Program-made: the position numbers and the translations under genes
Notes under the pieces: model-generated
What the model was told of the DNA's origin: nothing
What the model saw: only the letters and a program-made list of their open reading frames with translations
Databases searched by the model: none
Source of the DNA: Burkholderia ubonensis
GTDB taxonomy: Bacteria; Pseudomonadota; Gammaproteobacteria; Burkholderiales; Burkholderiaceae
Length of the DNA stretch: 64,000 nt
Assembly (NCBI RefSeq): GCF_001718695.1
Contig: NZ_CP013420.1
Span: 1,364,001-1,428,000 of the forward strand
Direction: 5' to 3'
In this document: piece by piece, positions 18,601 through 27,061 of the stretch
How the letters are laid out: every line of letters begins with the position of its first letter
Position numbering within the stretch: position 1 is the stretch's first letter

Positions 18601-18912
18601 GCGACGCGCAACGGCGGGATGTCGTCGTTCGACGCGATCCACGAGGCATGCCTGCTGCGCTTCCGGCCGATCATGATGACGACGATGGCCGCGCTGCTCG
18701 GCGCGGTGCCGCTCGCGTTCGGCAGCGGCGACGGCGCCGAGCTGCGCGCGCCGCTCGGGATCGCGATCGCCGGCGGCCTGATCATGTCGCAGATGCTGAC
18801 GCTCTATACGACGCCGGTCGTCTACCTGTACATGGACCGGCTGCGCGTGTGGAGTGAGAAGCGGCGCGGACGGCGCGGCGATACGGGTGGGCCGGCGGTG
18901 GCTGGGGAGTGA
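15604..18912 (+). CDS. mdtC: RND multidrug efflux pump subunit (MdtC-like) with a Ser/Ala insert
   Basis: An 1102-residue RND/HAE1 transporter, longer than the roughly 1030 residues usual for MdtC. The core is complete: [20 protein letters not shown], then [20 protein letters not shown] with the paired aspartates of helix 4 and a second set of six helices at the C-terminus. The extra length comes from a low-complexity insert rich in Ser, Ala, Gly and Thr at about residues 770-843, in the second periplasmic loop. No outer-membrane channel gene follows, so the pump must borrow one. The 3' end overlaps the first degenerate copy of a tandem repeat. Confidence 0.9.
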   Translation: MNLSRPFITRPIATTLLALGVALAGLFAFIKLPVSPLPQVDFPTILVQASLPGASPETVATSVTSPLERHLGSIADVSEMTSTSTVGNARIILQFGLNRDIDGAARDVQAAINAARADLPAALKSNPTYRKVNPADSPIMVVSLTSETSSPAKLYDAASTVLQQSLSQIDGIGQVSVSGSANPAVRVELEPQALFHYGIGLEDVRAALASANANSPKGAIEFGPQRYQLYTNDQASQASQYRDLVVAYRNGSAVRLADLSDVVDSVEDLRNLGLANGKRAVLVILYRSPGANIIETIDRVRAALPQLTASLPADITVTPVLDRSTTIRASLRDTEHTLLIAVGLVVMVVFLFLRNWRATLIPSVAVPISIVGTFGAMYLLGFSIDNLSLMALIVATGFVVDDAIVVLENISRHIENGTPRLQAAFDGAREVGFTVLSMSLSLVAVFLPILLMGGIVGRLFREFALTLSLAIAVSLAVSLTVTPMMCARLLPDAHDKRDEGRFARFLERGFTRMQRGYERSLSWALRHPLMILAILFATIGLNVYLYIVVPKGFFPQQDTGLMIGGIQADQSTSFQAMKLKFSEMMRIVQGNPNVKSVAGFTGGSQTNSGFMFVTLKDRTERKLSADQVIQELRRPLADVAGARTFLQAAQDIRVGGRQSNAQYQFTLLGDSSAELYKWGPLLTEALQKRRELTDVNSDQQQGGLEAMVTIDRASAARLGIKPAQIDNTLYDAFGQRQVSTIYNPLNQYHVVMEVAPKYWQSPQMLNQVWVSTSGGSASGAQTTNSAAGTYVATKAGTSSAGTGAPSAAAIAADSARNQALNSIAASGKSSASSGAAVSTSKSTMIPLSAIATFGPSTTPLSVNHQGLFVATTISFNLPPGVSLSQATQVIYETMAAIGMPPTIHGSFQGTAQAFQQSLNDQPILILAALMAVYIVLGVLYESYIHPITILSTLPSAGVGALLGLLLFRTEFSIIALIGVILLIGIVKKNAIMMVDFAIDATRNGGMSSFDAIHEACLLRFRPIMMTTMAALLGAVPLAFGSGDGAELRAPLGIAIAGGLIMSQMLTLYTTPVVYLYMDRLRVWSEKRRGRRGDTGGPAVAGE
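17911..18136 (+). other. Low-complexity insert within mdtC
   Basis: About 74 codons encoding Ser/Ala/Gly/Thr-rich sequence (for example [19 protein letters not shown]) between conserved periplasmic strands VWVST and [11 protein letters not shown]. The reading frame is kept, and the segment is not present in the sister gene mdtB. Confidence 0.75.
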
Positions 18913-19140
18913 GGGGTGTGGGTGGTTGGCTCAGGTGATCGCCGTAAGCCGTCCGCGAAAGGCGTCGTGATCGACGGGGCGATGCAGGTGGGCTGACCGT
19001 GGCCGGCGAATGAGCCGTGCAAGCGGTCGGCTCCGGTGATCGCCGCGGGCCATCCACGAAAGGCGTCGTGATCGACGTGGCGATGCAGGCGCGCTGACCG
19101 TGGCCGGCGAGTGAGCGGCGCAAGCGACCTGCGCAGACCA
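18890..19140. repeat. Imperfect 101-bp tandem repeat after mdtC
   Basis: Two well-matched units are offset by 101 bases: the motif GGTGATCGCCG recurs at 18934 and 19035, and AAAGGCGTCGTGATCGACG and GCTGACCGTGGCCGGCGA recur with the same period. A more degenerate copy lies before them, overlapping the mdtC stop codon, and a partial one after. As 101 is not a multiple of three, open frames crossing the array are not real genes. Confidence 0.8.
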
Positions 19141-19237
19141 TCGGCGTAGGTGGTCCGCGCGGGGCAACGGTGCGGGAAAACGGCGGCACCGGCACCGACG
19201 TTCCCCCGCCGAACTGCCGAACCGCCGCTATTCCCCG

Positions 19238-20746
19238 TTATTCGCTCGCAGCTGCCGTCTTGCGCGGACGGCGCGCGCGCGGCGCCGTCTTGCGGGCCGG
19301 CTTTTTCGGCTTCGCTTCGCTCGATGCTTCACCCGTCGCCTCGGCAGCCGCTTCGGCAACCGGTGCGGCCGCTGACGGTTCACGCGGCGTCGCGCCGCTC
19401 GCCGGCGCAACGGGCTCACCCGATGCCTGCGCTACGCGCCGGTCGTCGTCGTGCGCGGCGCGCGCGTGCTGGCGGTCGGCATGCCTGGTATCCGCATGCT
19501 CGGGGTTCGCGTGCTGGTCTCGGCCATGCCTGTCGCCGTCGTGCGTCGCGTCGTCGGGCTTCGCTTCGCCATGGCGGGCAGCGCCCTTCGCATCACCGCC
19601 CTTCTTCGTCCCGGCCTTCTTTGCCGCGCTCTTGCGTGTGCGCTTGCGACCTTCCTTCGCGTCGCCATGCGTATCCACCGCCTCCACCGCTTCGCCGGAC
19701 GCCGTGCTTTCGGCCGCATCAGCCGCCTGCGCCGCGACGATCGCCGCTTCGTCGACGAACTCGACGGCGGCTGCATCGTCCGCATCCGCGTGCGTGCTCT
19801 CCGGCACCCCCGCATGAGCGCCGTGCCCGCGACGGCGCGGCTCGCGCGCGGGCTGTACAGCGTCGCGCCCGCCGTGACCATGGTGCCCGCCCGCCTCGCG
19901 CGTGGCCGCCGGCTCCGCCGCAACGGGATGCCGCGGCCGCGACACGAACGCGCCCGACTTGTCGTCGCGGCCGACTTCGAGCAGGCCGCGCGCCTGCGCT
20001 TCGTCGAGCAGGTTGCCGAACGCGCGGAAGCCGTAATACGACTCGTTGAAGTCCGGCTTGCGGCGCTTGATCGCGCTCTTCAGCACCGACGCCCAGATCT
20101 TGCCGACGTCGTCGCGCTCCGACGCGAGCGCGTCGAAGGTCTCGACCGCGAGCGCGATCGCCTCGGTCCGGCGCGCTTCGAGCTCCGGCTTGCGGGACGG
20201 CTCGTCGGGCCGCTTCGCGCCGCCGTTGCCGGCGCGCTGCTGTTCGCGCTTCGCGAGCGCGCGCTGCTGCTCGCGCACGAGATCGTCGTAGAAGATGAAT
20301 TCGTCGCAGTTCGCGACCAGCAGGTCCGACGTCGATTGCTTCACGCCGACCCCGATCACCTTCTTCGCGTTCTCGCGCAGCTTCGACACGAGCGGCGAGA
20401 AGTCCGAGTCGCCGCTGATGATCACGAAGGTGTCGACGTGCGACTTCGTGTAGCAGAGGTCGAGCGCGTCGACGACGAGCCGGATGTCGGCCGAGTTCTT
20501 GCCGGACTGGCGCACGTGCGGAATCTCGATCAGCTCGAAGCTCGCCTCGTGCATGGACGCCTTGAAGCCCTTGTAGCGATCCCAGTCGCAATAGGCCTTC
20601 TTGACGACGATGCTGCCCTTCAGCAGCAGCCGTTCGAGCACCGGCTTGATGTCGAACTTCTCGTACTTCGCGTCGCGCACGCCGAGCGCGACGTTCTCGA
20701 AGTCGCAGAACACCGCCATGCTGACGTTATCCAGGGGTAATGCCAT
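19238..20746 (-). CDS. NYN-domain (LabA/DUF88-like) protein with long Ala/Lys-rich tail
   Basis: A 502-residue protein. Residues about 8-150 form a NYN/PIN-like nuclease domain with the acidic active-site positions visible: AVFCDFENVAL, SADIRLVVDALDL and ISGDSDFSPLVSKLRE. A second small domain at about 190-265 (ETFDALASERDDVGKIWASV, ending ESYYGFRAFGNLLDEAQARG) resembles an OST-HTH/LOTUS fold, the common partner of bacterial NYN domains. The C-terminal 230 residues are low complexity, rich in Ala, Glu, Lys, Arg and His, ending in SPKK-like basic repeats. This layout suggests an RNA-acting protein. The start at 20746 precedes MALPLDNVSMAVF; upstream extensions carry no domain. It is divergent from the next gene. 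Confidence 0.85.
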   Translation of the reverse strand: MALPLDNVSMAVFCDFENVALGVRDAKYEKFDIKPVLERLLLKGSIVVKKAYCDWDRYKGFKASMHEASFELIEIPHVRQSGKNSADIRLVVDALDLCYTKSHVDTFVIISGDSDFSPLVSKLRENAKKVIGVGVKQSTSDLLVANCDEFIFYDDLVREQQRALAKREQQRAGNGGAKRPDEPSRKPELEARRTEAIALAVETFDALASERDDVGKIWASVLKSAIKRRKPDFNESYYGFRAFGNLLDEAQARGLLEVGRDDKSGAFVSRPRHPVAAEPAATREAGGHHGHGGRDAVQPAREPRRRGHGAHAGVPESTHADADDAAAVEFVDEAAIVAAQAADAAESTASGEAVEAVDTHGDAKEGRKRTRKSAAKKAGTKKGGDAKGAARHGEAKPDDATHDGDRHGRDQHANPEHADTRHADRQHARAAHDDDRRVAQASGEPVAPASGATPREPSAAAPVAEAAAEATGEASSEAKPKKPARKTAPRARRPRKTAAASE

Positions 20747-20977
20747 GTGTACTCCAACCGGTTGGCCGACGCGTCGTCGCGTTGCGGCAAAAAATGCATG
20801 GCGCACATGATAGCCGGTTCGCGAGTCGCTACCGCAGTCGCCGCCATATGCTCGCCGCTCGTCGCCGCCGGTATGCCCCCATTTCCCCGCCCGCTGCCGG
20901 GCCAATTCGACATACACTTGAGTATCGGTCGTCCGTCCCCATCTGGACGGGCGACGCATCGAGCAAGGAGCGGTTTC

Positions 20978-21607
20978 ATGACGACGAAGGTACTGCTGAT
21001 TGGCGCGACCGGCCGCACCGGCCAGGCCTGCGCGGATCTGCTGCTCAAGCAGCCGGAATTCGAGGTCACGGCGCTCGTGCGCCGGCACGGCTACACGCTG
21101 CCGGGCGCGAAGGTGATCGAGGCCGACCTGGCGGGCGACTTCTCGCACGCGTTCCAGGGCGTCACGCACGCGATCTACGCGGCCGGGTCGGCCGAGTCGG
21201 ACGGCGCGGCCGAGGAGGAGCAGATCGATCGCGACGCGGTCGCCCGCGCGGCCGACTATGCGCTGGCCTGCAACGTGCAGAAGCTGGTCGTGATCAGTTC
21301 GCTGACGGCCTACTGGCCCGAGCGCAGCCCCGACGCGCTGCGCCACTATTCACAGATGAAACGCGAAGGCGACGACTACGTGATCGCGTCGGGCGTCGAC
21401 TACGTGATCCTGCGCCCCGGCCCGCTCGCGGACGAGCCCGGCGTCGGCAAGATCGCGCTGACCGAGGAGCGCCTCGACCCGGCGCCGCCCGTGTCGCGCC
21501 AGGACGTCGCGTGGGCCGCGATCGAGGCGATCAAGCTCGGCATCTCGCGCAAGACCATCGGCTTCGTCGGCGGCGGCGTGCCGATCGAGCAGGCGCTGCG
21601 CGCGTAA
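20978..21607 (+). CDS. NAD(P)-binding Rossmann protein (SDR a5-like)
   Basis: A 209-residue atypical SDR. The cofactor loop is VLLIGATGRTGQACADLLL (residues 5-23), followed by ALVRR after the second strand, pointing to NADP. The strand VQKLVVISSLTAYWP and the later YSQMK carry the Ser and Tyr-x3-Lys-like positions, but the catalytic pattern is not classical. Related proteins are called NAD(P)H-binding or NmrA-like and have no settled function. AAGGAG lies 7 bases before the ATG, a strong ribosome binding site that fixes this start. Confidence 0.87.
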   Translation: MTTKVLLIGATGRTGQACADLLLKQPEFEVTALVRRHGYTLPGAKVIEADLAGDFSHAFQGVTHAIYAAGSAESDGAAEEEQIDRDAVARAADYALACNVQKLVVISSLTAYWPERSPDALRHYSQMKREGDDYVIASGVDYVILRPGPLADEPGVGKIALTEERLDPAPPVSRQDVAWAAIEAIKLGISRKTIGFVGGGVPIEQALRA

Positions 21608-21811
21608 AGCGCGCCGTGGCCGTGACCGGGTGCGGGCGGGCGCGCAGCCCGTCGCACCGGCGCCATGCGTCGTGGCCGGGTTTCGCATTGCATCGCGCGT
21701 TTCGCGCCGCCCGGACACGCGATTTCCTTCAACAGGCGCTCGCGCTCGCGTGCGGCCGCGACGTCGATTACCGCCGGCCCGCCGCGCCGCCGCACACCTT
21801 CGGCGCGATGC

Positions 21812-22363
21812 CTACTGCTTCGGATGAGCGTCGGCCCACGCCTTGACGGCGCCGAGCGTATTCTCGACGTGCTTGTCCGGCGACAGGCTCGTGTACTCGT
21901 ACAGGATCTTCCCTTCCGGAGAAATCACGTAGGACACGCGGTTCGCGCGGTCGAGCGCGGGCAGCTTCGCATCGTACGCGCGGATGATCCGCGCGTCGGG
22001 GTCGGCGGCGACCGGGAACTTGCTGCGGCATTCGCTGACCGAGAACTTCGTCAGCGTGTCGATCTTGTCGGCGGAGACGCCGATCACGGTCGCGCCGTAC
22101 GCGGCGTAGTGGTCGACCGCATCCGCGAACGCATGCGCCTCGATCGTGCAGCCCTTCGTGAACGCGGCCGGGTAGAAGTACAGCACGACCGGCCCCTTCT
22201 TCAGCGCGTCGGCGAGCGAGTACGTGTAAGTCTTGCCGCCCAGCGACGCCTGCGTCGTGAAATCCGGCGCGGCATCGCCGGCTTTCAATTGCGCCTGCGC
22301 GTTCAGCGCATGCCCCGCCACCAGCGCCGCCGCGGCGCACATCATCGTCAGTTTTCGCTTCAT
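21812..22363 (-). CDS. Exported peroxiredoxin (BCP/AhpC-TSA family)
   Basis: A 183-residue thioredoxin-fold peroxidase with an N-terminal signal peptide (MKRKLTMMCAAAALVAGHAL, cleaved near AQA), so it should act in the periplasm on hydrogen or organic peroxides. The peroxidatic cysteine is in YPAAFTKGCTIEAHAF at about residue 70, and a second cysteine in VSECRSKFP may resolve the disulfide. The start at 22363 is preferred over 22375 because GAGGA lies 7 bases before it. Most BCP proteins are cytoplasmic, so the signal peptide sets this one apart. It is divergent from the EAL gene. Confidence 0.87.
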   Translation of the reverse strand: MKRKLTMMCAAAALVAGHALNAQAQLKAGDAAPDFTTQASLGGKTYTYSLADALKKGPVVLYFYPAAFTKGCTIEAHAFADAVDHYAAYGATVIGVSADKIDTLTKFSVSECRSKFPVAADPDARIIRAYDAKLPALDRANRVSYVISPEGKILYEYTSLSPDKHVENTLGAVKAWADAHPKQ

Positions 22364-22549
22364 CTGCGTCCTCATTTCTTATAAAGTCAGCCTCGATGCA
22401 GGCCATGCCGGCGTTCGCCTGCCGAACACCGGAGGTACGACCCGGCGCGGCACGTAGTCTCAGCCCCGGCCGGACGGTTAAAGATTTCGCGCAGGCTGCC
22501 GTTATTCCTTCCGGACAACCGGTTCCAGCCCTTCACGTCAGCGAGAAAC

Positions 22550-24388
22550 ATGGAAGCCAACAGGAAACAGACGCCACGCAAGGGCTCCTGGCGCAGCGCC
22601 CTGCATACGCTGCGCCGCTTCGCCTGGTCGGGCGGCGCGCTGATGCCCGCGCGCGCCGGCGCGCCGCGTCGCGACGACACCGTGCGCAACTGGCTGGAGC
22701 AGACGGTCGGCCCGGTGGATTTCCTCGCCCATGTCGATCGCGAGCTGCGCTTTCTGTACGTCTCCGATGCGAGCCTGCGCTTCATCGGCTATCACCGCGA
22801 CTACCTGCACACGTTGACGCTGCGCGACCTGATCGCCGAACAGGATACCGCGGCGCTCGAAGACCTGCTCGCGCGCGCCGCGCGTTCCGGCCAGGTCGAG
22901 AAGGCGACGATGTGCATCGTCAAGTCGCTGACCTACCCGCTCGACGTCGAGGTGCGCGCGGTGAAGAGCCGCCACCACGGCGTCGACGGCTTCGCGGTCG
23001 CCGCGTTCGACGTGTCGTCGTGGCGCGCGCTCGAGGCGCGCCTCACCTACGAGATGCATCACGACCCGATGACGGGGCTCGACAACCTGTCGGCGCTGGT
23101 GCCCGCGCTGATGCGCGCGCAAAAGCTCGCCGAAGAGTCCGGCACCTGCGCGGCGCTCGTGCTGCTCGACCTCGACGACTACCAGCGGATCAACCGCGCG
23201 CTCGGCTACGACGCCGGCGACGCGCTGCTGCGCGAAACCGCGCAGCGGCTGCAGGCGCTCGTGACGCCGGATGAGCAGCTCGCACGGGTCGCGAGCGACA
23301 AGTTCGCGGTGGTGTTCACCGCCGCCGATCGCGCGCGGGCGGGCGACATCGCGGGCGCGCTCGGCCGCCGGCTGCAGGCCGCGGTGCGGCAGCCTTACGT
23401 GTACAACGGGCAGCCCGTGCACCTGTCCGCGAGCATCGGCATCGCGCTCTATCCGGACGAGCGCGCGGCGACGCACCGCGCGCAGCACCACAGCCCGCTG
23501 CTGCGCCGCGCCGACCATGCGCTCGAGCAGGCCAAGGCGTCGGGCGGCAACGCGCTCGCGTTCCACACGCCGCTCGACGATCGGTCCGACGCCGAGCGCC
23601 TGAAGCTCGAGGCCGACCTCTACGACGGCGTGCGCAACGGCGAATTCTCGCTGCACTTCCAGCCGATCACGCGCAGCCAGTCGGGCGCGGTGGTCGGCGT
23701 CGAGGCGCTGATCCGCTGGCGCCATCCGGTGCACGGGCTCGTGCCGCCGGCGACCTTCATTCCGCTCGCGGAATCGATCGGCCTCATCAACTACCTCGGC
23801 AACTGGGTGCTGAAGGCCGCGTGCATGCAGCTCGTCGCGTGGGACCGCCAGGAGCTCCCGCTGCAATACGTCGCCGTCAACGTGTCGCCGCAGCAGTTCC
23901 GTGATCCGCGCTTCACGCAGAGCGTGCGCGACGCGATCTCGCTGACCGGCATCGATCCGCGCCGGATCGTGCTCGAGATCACCGAGAGCCTGCTGATGCA
24001 CGATCCGGTGCGCGCGAAAGGGCTGCTCGAGGAGCTCACCGAACTCGGCATCCGCTTCGCGATCGACGATTTCGGCACCGGCTATTCGAGCCTCGCCTAC
24101 CTGCAGCGCTTCCCGCTCGCGAAGCTGAAGATCGACCGCAGCTTCGTCGAGAACCTGTTGACGTCGCGCAACGATCGCGCGATCGTGTCGGCCGTCGTCG
24201 GCCTCGCGCAGACGCTCGATCTCGAACTCGTCGCCGAAGGCGTCGAGACCGAGGCGCAGCGCGAACTGCTGACCGAGATGGGCTGCAACCATATCCAGGG
24301 CTGGCTCGTCTGCCAGGCGCTGCCGTCCGAGGAACTGGCGCAGCGCTTCGAGGCGCAGCAGCTCCGCCTGCACGAGGAGGCGGCCTGA
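22550..24388 (+). CDS. PAS / degenerate GGDEF / EAL cyclic-di-GMP phosphodiesterase
   Basis: A 612-residue protein with a PAS-like sensor (about residues 45-165, FLAHVDRELRFLYVSDASLR), a GGDEF domain (about 175-340) and an EAL domain (about 350-605). The diguanylate cyclase signature is replaced by ASDKF (LARVASDKFAVVF), so cyclase activity is not expected and the domain is probably regulatory. The EAL domain is complete: GVEALIRWRHP, VNVSPQQFRD, VLEITESLL, IDDFGTGYSSLAYL, LKIDRSF and AEGVET, so it should hydrolyse c-di-GMP. No membrane segment is seen. The next gene, encoding an HDOD protein, starts 31 bases later and is probably co-transcribed. Confidence 0.92.
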   Translation: MEANRKQTPRKGSWRSALHTLRRFAWSGGALMPARAGAPRRDDTVRNWLEQTVGPVDFLAHVDRELRFLYVSDASLRFIGYHRDYLHTLTLRDLIAEQDTAALEDLLARAARSGQVEKATMCIVKSLTYPLDVEVRAVKSRHHGVDGFAVAAFDVSSWRALEARLTYEMHHDPMTGLDNLSALVPALMRAQKLAEESGTCAALVLLDLDDYQRINRALGYDAGDALLRETAQRLQALVTPDEQLARVASDKFAVVFTAADRARAGDIAGALGRRLQAAVRQPYVYNGQPVHLSASIGIALYPDERAATHRAQHHSPLLRRADHALEQAKASGGNALAFHTPLDDRSDAERLKLEADLYDGVRNGEFSLHFQPITRSQSGAVVGVEALIRWRHPVHGLVPPATFIPLAESIGLINYLGNWVLKAACMQLVAWDRQELPLQYVAVNVSPQQFRDPRFTQSVRDAISLTGIDPRRIVLEITESLLMHDPVRAKGLLEELTELGIRFAIDDFGTGYSSLAYLQRFPLAKLKIDRSFVENLLTSRNDRAIVSAVVGLAQTLDLELVAEGVETEAQRELLTEMGCNHIQGWLVCQALPSEELAQRFEAQQLRLHEEAA

Positions 24389-24419
24389 CGCGCCGCCCAC
24401 GCGAACCGAACAGATCCGT

Positions 24420-25934
24420 ATGTCAATCACCGAACACCTGCCCCGGACAACGCCGCTCGACAAGCTGTGGGACCGGATGAACGAACGGGGCGACTTCCCG
24501 CTGCTGTCGGAATCGCTGCGCGCGACGATGGCCGCGATGAAGAACGACGATCTCGACTTCACCGCGCTCGTGCGCGTCGTGCTGTCCGACTTCGCCCTGA
24601 CGCAGAAAGTGCTGCGGCTCGCCAACTCCGCGATGTACATGGCGTTCGGCGGCAACATCACGACCGTGACCCGCGCGCTGATGGTGCTCGGCATGGACGC
24701 GGTCGGCCACCTCGTCGTCGGCCTGAAGCTCGTCGATCACTTCCACCAGAGCACGTCGCGCCGCATCGACGCGAAGCTCGAACTGAACCGCGCGCTGCTG
24801 TCGGGCTGCGTCGCCCGCAAGCTGACCGAGCATGTGGACCTGCGCGCCGGCGAGGAAGCGGTCGTCTGCACGCTGATGCGCCAGGTCGGCAAGCTGCTGG
24901 TCGTCTGCTACCTCGACAGCGAATGGGACCGGATCCGCCGGCGCGCCGCCGAGCTGCACGGCGACGAGGCCGCGGCCTGCGTCGACGTGCTCGGCGTCGG
25001 CTTCGACGAGATCGGCCTCGAGGCGGCGGCCCGCTGGCGGCTGCCCGACGTGATCCGCGCCGGGATGGCCAATGGCGACGACGACGTCGAGCCCGACGAG
25101 ATGGACGACGACGCCGACGACCTCGACGACGAGCGCCGGTTCGCGCCGGACACGCGCGCCGACGAAGGCGAGGAGCGCGTGCGCTGGCTGCGCGCGGTGA
25201 GCCGCTGCTCGACCGACGTCGCGAGTGCGCTGGCGATGCCGGCAAGCCCGCAGCGCGACGCGCGCATCGCGTCGCTCGCGCAGCACTACGGCGCGGTGCT
25301 CGACACGGGTCCGGACGCGCTCGTCGAGATCGCCGACCGGCTGGTGCGCGAAGAGGCGAGCGATACCGTGATGCGCGAGATCGTCGAGCTGCGCGCGAAC
25401 GCGGATGCGATCGCGCGTGCGCAGGGCGAGCCCGAGGCCTGCCTCGAGGCGGGTCTCCTGGACTTGCGCGCGCTGCCGTCCGAACACGTGCTGACGCCGG
25501 TGCTCGCGCTCGCGTCGGAAAGCCTGCTCGCGGGGCTCGCGTTCACCCGCACGGTGATGTTTGTGCGGCACGACGACGGCACGTTCGCCGCGCGCCTCGG
25601 CTTCGGCGCCGGCGTCGACGCGGCGCTCGACAAGCTGCGCTTCGACGAGCGCTTCGAGCCGGACGTGTTCCACCTCGCGATCACCAATTCCGTCGGCATC
25701 TTCATCGAGCAGGCGCGCGAGCCGAAGATGATGAAGCGCTTGCCGGCGTGGTATCTGGATGCGTTCGACGACGCGCACGCGTTCGTGCTGCTGCCGGTGC
25801 GCGTCGGCGCGGGTTCGGTCGCGCTGCTGTATGGCGACTGGGCGGGCGCGCAGCCGGCGCGGAAGATCACGCAGCAGGAAATGGCCGTGCTGAACGAGAT
25901 GGCGCGGGAGCTGGGGCGGTTCTTCAAGCATTGA
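24420..25934 (+). CDS. HDOD-domain signalling protein
   Basis: A 504-residue protein whose N-terminal 210 residues form an HDOD domain (FPLLSESLRATMAAMKNDD, then DFALTQKVLRLANSAMYMAF and VTRALMVLGMDAVGHLVVGL). The metal-binding His-Asp pairs of true HD phosphohydrolases are not kept, as is usual for HDOD. A very acidic linker (GDDDVEPDEMDDDADDLDDE, about residues 219-238) joins it to a C-terminal region of about 250 residues that may adopt a GAF-like fold. HDOD proteins are signalling adaptors tied to motility, biofilm and stress. Placement right after an EAL gene suggests joint output of c-di-GMP signalling. Confidence 0.85.
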   Translation: MSITEHLPRTTPLDKLWDRMNERGDFPLLSESLRATMAAMKNDDLDFTALVRVVLSDFALTQKVLRLANSAMYMAFGGNITTVTRALMVLGMDAVGHLVVGLKLVDHFHQSTSRRIDAKLELNRALLSGCVARKLTEHVDLRAGEEAVVCTLMRQVGKLLVVCYLDSEWDRIRRRAAELHGDEAAACVDVLGVGFDEIGLEAAARWRLPDVIRAGMANGDDDVEPDEMDDDADDLDDERRFAPDTRADEGEERVRWLRAVSRCSTDVASALAMPASPQRDARIASLAQHYGAVLDTGPDALVEIADRLVREEASDTVMREIVELRANADAIARAQGEPEACLEAGLLDLRALPSEHVLTPVLALASESLLAGLAFTRTVMFVRHDDGTFAARLGFGAGVDAALDKLRFDERFEPDVFHLAITNSVGIFIEQAREPKMMKRLPAWYLDAFDDAHAFVLLPVRVGAGSVALLYGDWAGAQPARKITQQEMAVLNEMARELGRFFKH

Positions 25935-25972
25935 GCGGCCCGGCGCGCCGGCACCGAAAGCCCCTCCCCCAA

Positions 25973-26007
25973 AAGCAAACCGGCCGCATGAGCGGCCGGT
26001 ATGCTTT
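25973..26007. terminator. Bidirectional terminator between convergent genes
   Basis: A hairpin with stem ACCGGCCGC / GCGGCCGGT (25980-26001) and loop ATGA, extended by flanking AAAGCA and TGCTTT. It lies between the stop codons of the HDOD gene (plus) and the amino acid binding protein gene (minus). T-rich flanks are present on both strands. Confidence 0.75.
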
Positions 26008-26030
26008 GTGCGACGGATCGGACCGCGCGC

Positions 26031-26825
26031 TTACTTCAGCGTCACCGGCACGCTGAAGTACTTCTTCGCGAGGTTGTCGATCGTGCCGTCCGCCTTCAGG
26101 TCCTTGAGCGCCTGGTCGAGCGCGGTCTTCAGCGCCGCGTCGTTCTTGCGCAGGCCGAAGCCGACGCCCGTGCCGAGGATCTCGGCGTCGCTGACCGTGC
26201 CGCCCGCGAACGCGAAGCCCGCGCCCTGCGGCTTCGACAGGAAGCCCTTCGCGCCCGCTTCGGAATCCTGGAACGCCGCGTCGAGGCGGCCCGACTTCAG
26301 GTCCGCATACGCGAGATCCTGCGTCTGGTACGGCACGACGTCGACGCCGGCCGGCGCCCACTTCTTCTTCGCGTACGATTCCTGGATCGTGCCCTGCAGC
26401 ACGCCGACGCGCTTGCCCTTCAGCGACTGCGGAGTCGGCTGCAGGCCGCTGCCCGCCTTCGCGATCAGCTGGTTCGGGATCGTGTAGATCGGATCGGTGA
26501 ACGCGATCGCGTGCTTGCGCTGCTCGGTGATCGTCATGTCCGAGTTGATCGCGTCGAACTTGCGCGCCTGCAGCGCCGGGATCAGGCCGTCGAAGTCGTT
26601 CTCGACCCACACGCACTTCGCCTTCAGCTTCGCGCACACCGCGTTGCCGATATCGATGTCGAAGCCGGTCAGCTTGCCGTCGGGCGTCTTGTATTCGAAC
26701 GGCGCATACGATGCCTCGACGCCGAAGCGGATCTCCTTCAGATCCGCCGCAAACGCGCTGCCTGCCGCCACGGCCACCGCCGTCACCACCGCGTGCGCGG
26801 CCACTTTTCGCCAATCCAACTTCAT
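26031..26825 (-). CDS. aotJ: Periplasmic basic amino acid binding protein (AotJ/HisJ-like)
   Basis: A 264-residue family 3 solute-binding protein with a signal peptide (MKLDWRKVAAHAVVTAVAVA, cleavage after AFA). The mature part starts LKEIRFGVEASYAPFEYKTP, and the typical GFDIDIGNAVCAKLKAKCVW and FDAINSDMTITEQRKHAIAF motifs follow. These match the lysine/arginine/ornithine binding group. The start at 26825 has a GAGGAGA site 7 bases upstream. It lies just after the ast operon, while the matching permeases and ATPase are 10 kb away on the other side of the operon and its regulator. Expected to capture arginine or ornithine for the ast pathway. Confidence 0.88.
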   Translation of the reverse strand: MKLDWRKVAAHAVVTAVAVAAGSAFAADLKEIRFGVEASYAPFEYKTPDGKLTGFDIDIGNAVCAKLKAKCVWVENDFDGLIPALQARKFDAINSDMTITEQRKHAIAFTDPIYTIPNQLIAKAGSGLQPTPQSLKGKRVGVLQGTIQESYAKKKWAPAGVDVVPYQTQDLAYADLKSGRLDAAFQDSEAGAKGFLSKPQGAGFAFAGGTVSDAEILGTGVGFGLRKNDAALKTALDQALKDLKADGTIDNLAKKYFSVPVTLK

Positions 26826-27061
26826 CAGGTGTTCTCCTCGATACTTGAATGTTCCGGAACCACGGCGCATGCATCATGGCAGCGCCGGACCACTACCACC
26901 ATCCCGATGCCGCGCGTTGATGCGGCGCAACAGCCGCAAGGCCGCGATTGTACCAATCCGCGCCGCCCGCGACGGCAAAGCGGCGGCGGCCGCGCGGCGC
27001 CGGCGAACGCGCAAGACGATGTCGCTGTCGCGCAAGCGCGACACGCGGACGCCGCCGTCGG

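Noticed and set aside
10882..18857. Very long open frames opposite or overlapping mdtABC (for example a 2586-residue minus-strand frame)
   Set aside because: They are products of high GC at third codon positions, are extremely rich in Arg, Ala, His and Asp, and conflict with the well-conserved RND genes.
18890..19140. CRISPR array
   Set aside because: Units are long, contiguous and imperfect, without constant repeats separated by unique spacers, and no cas genes are present.
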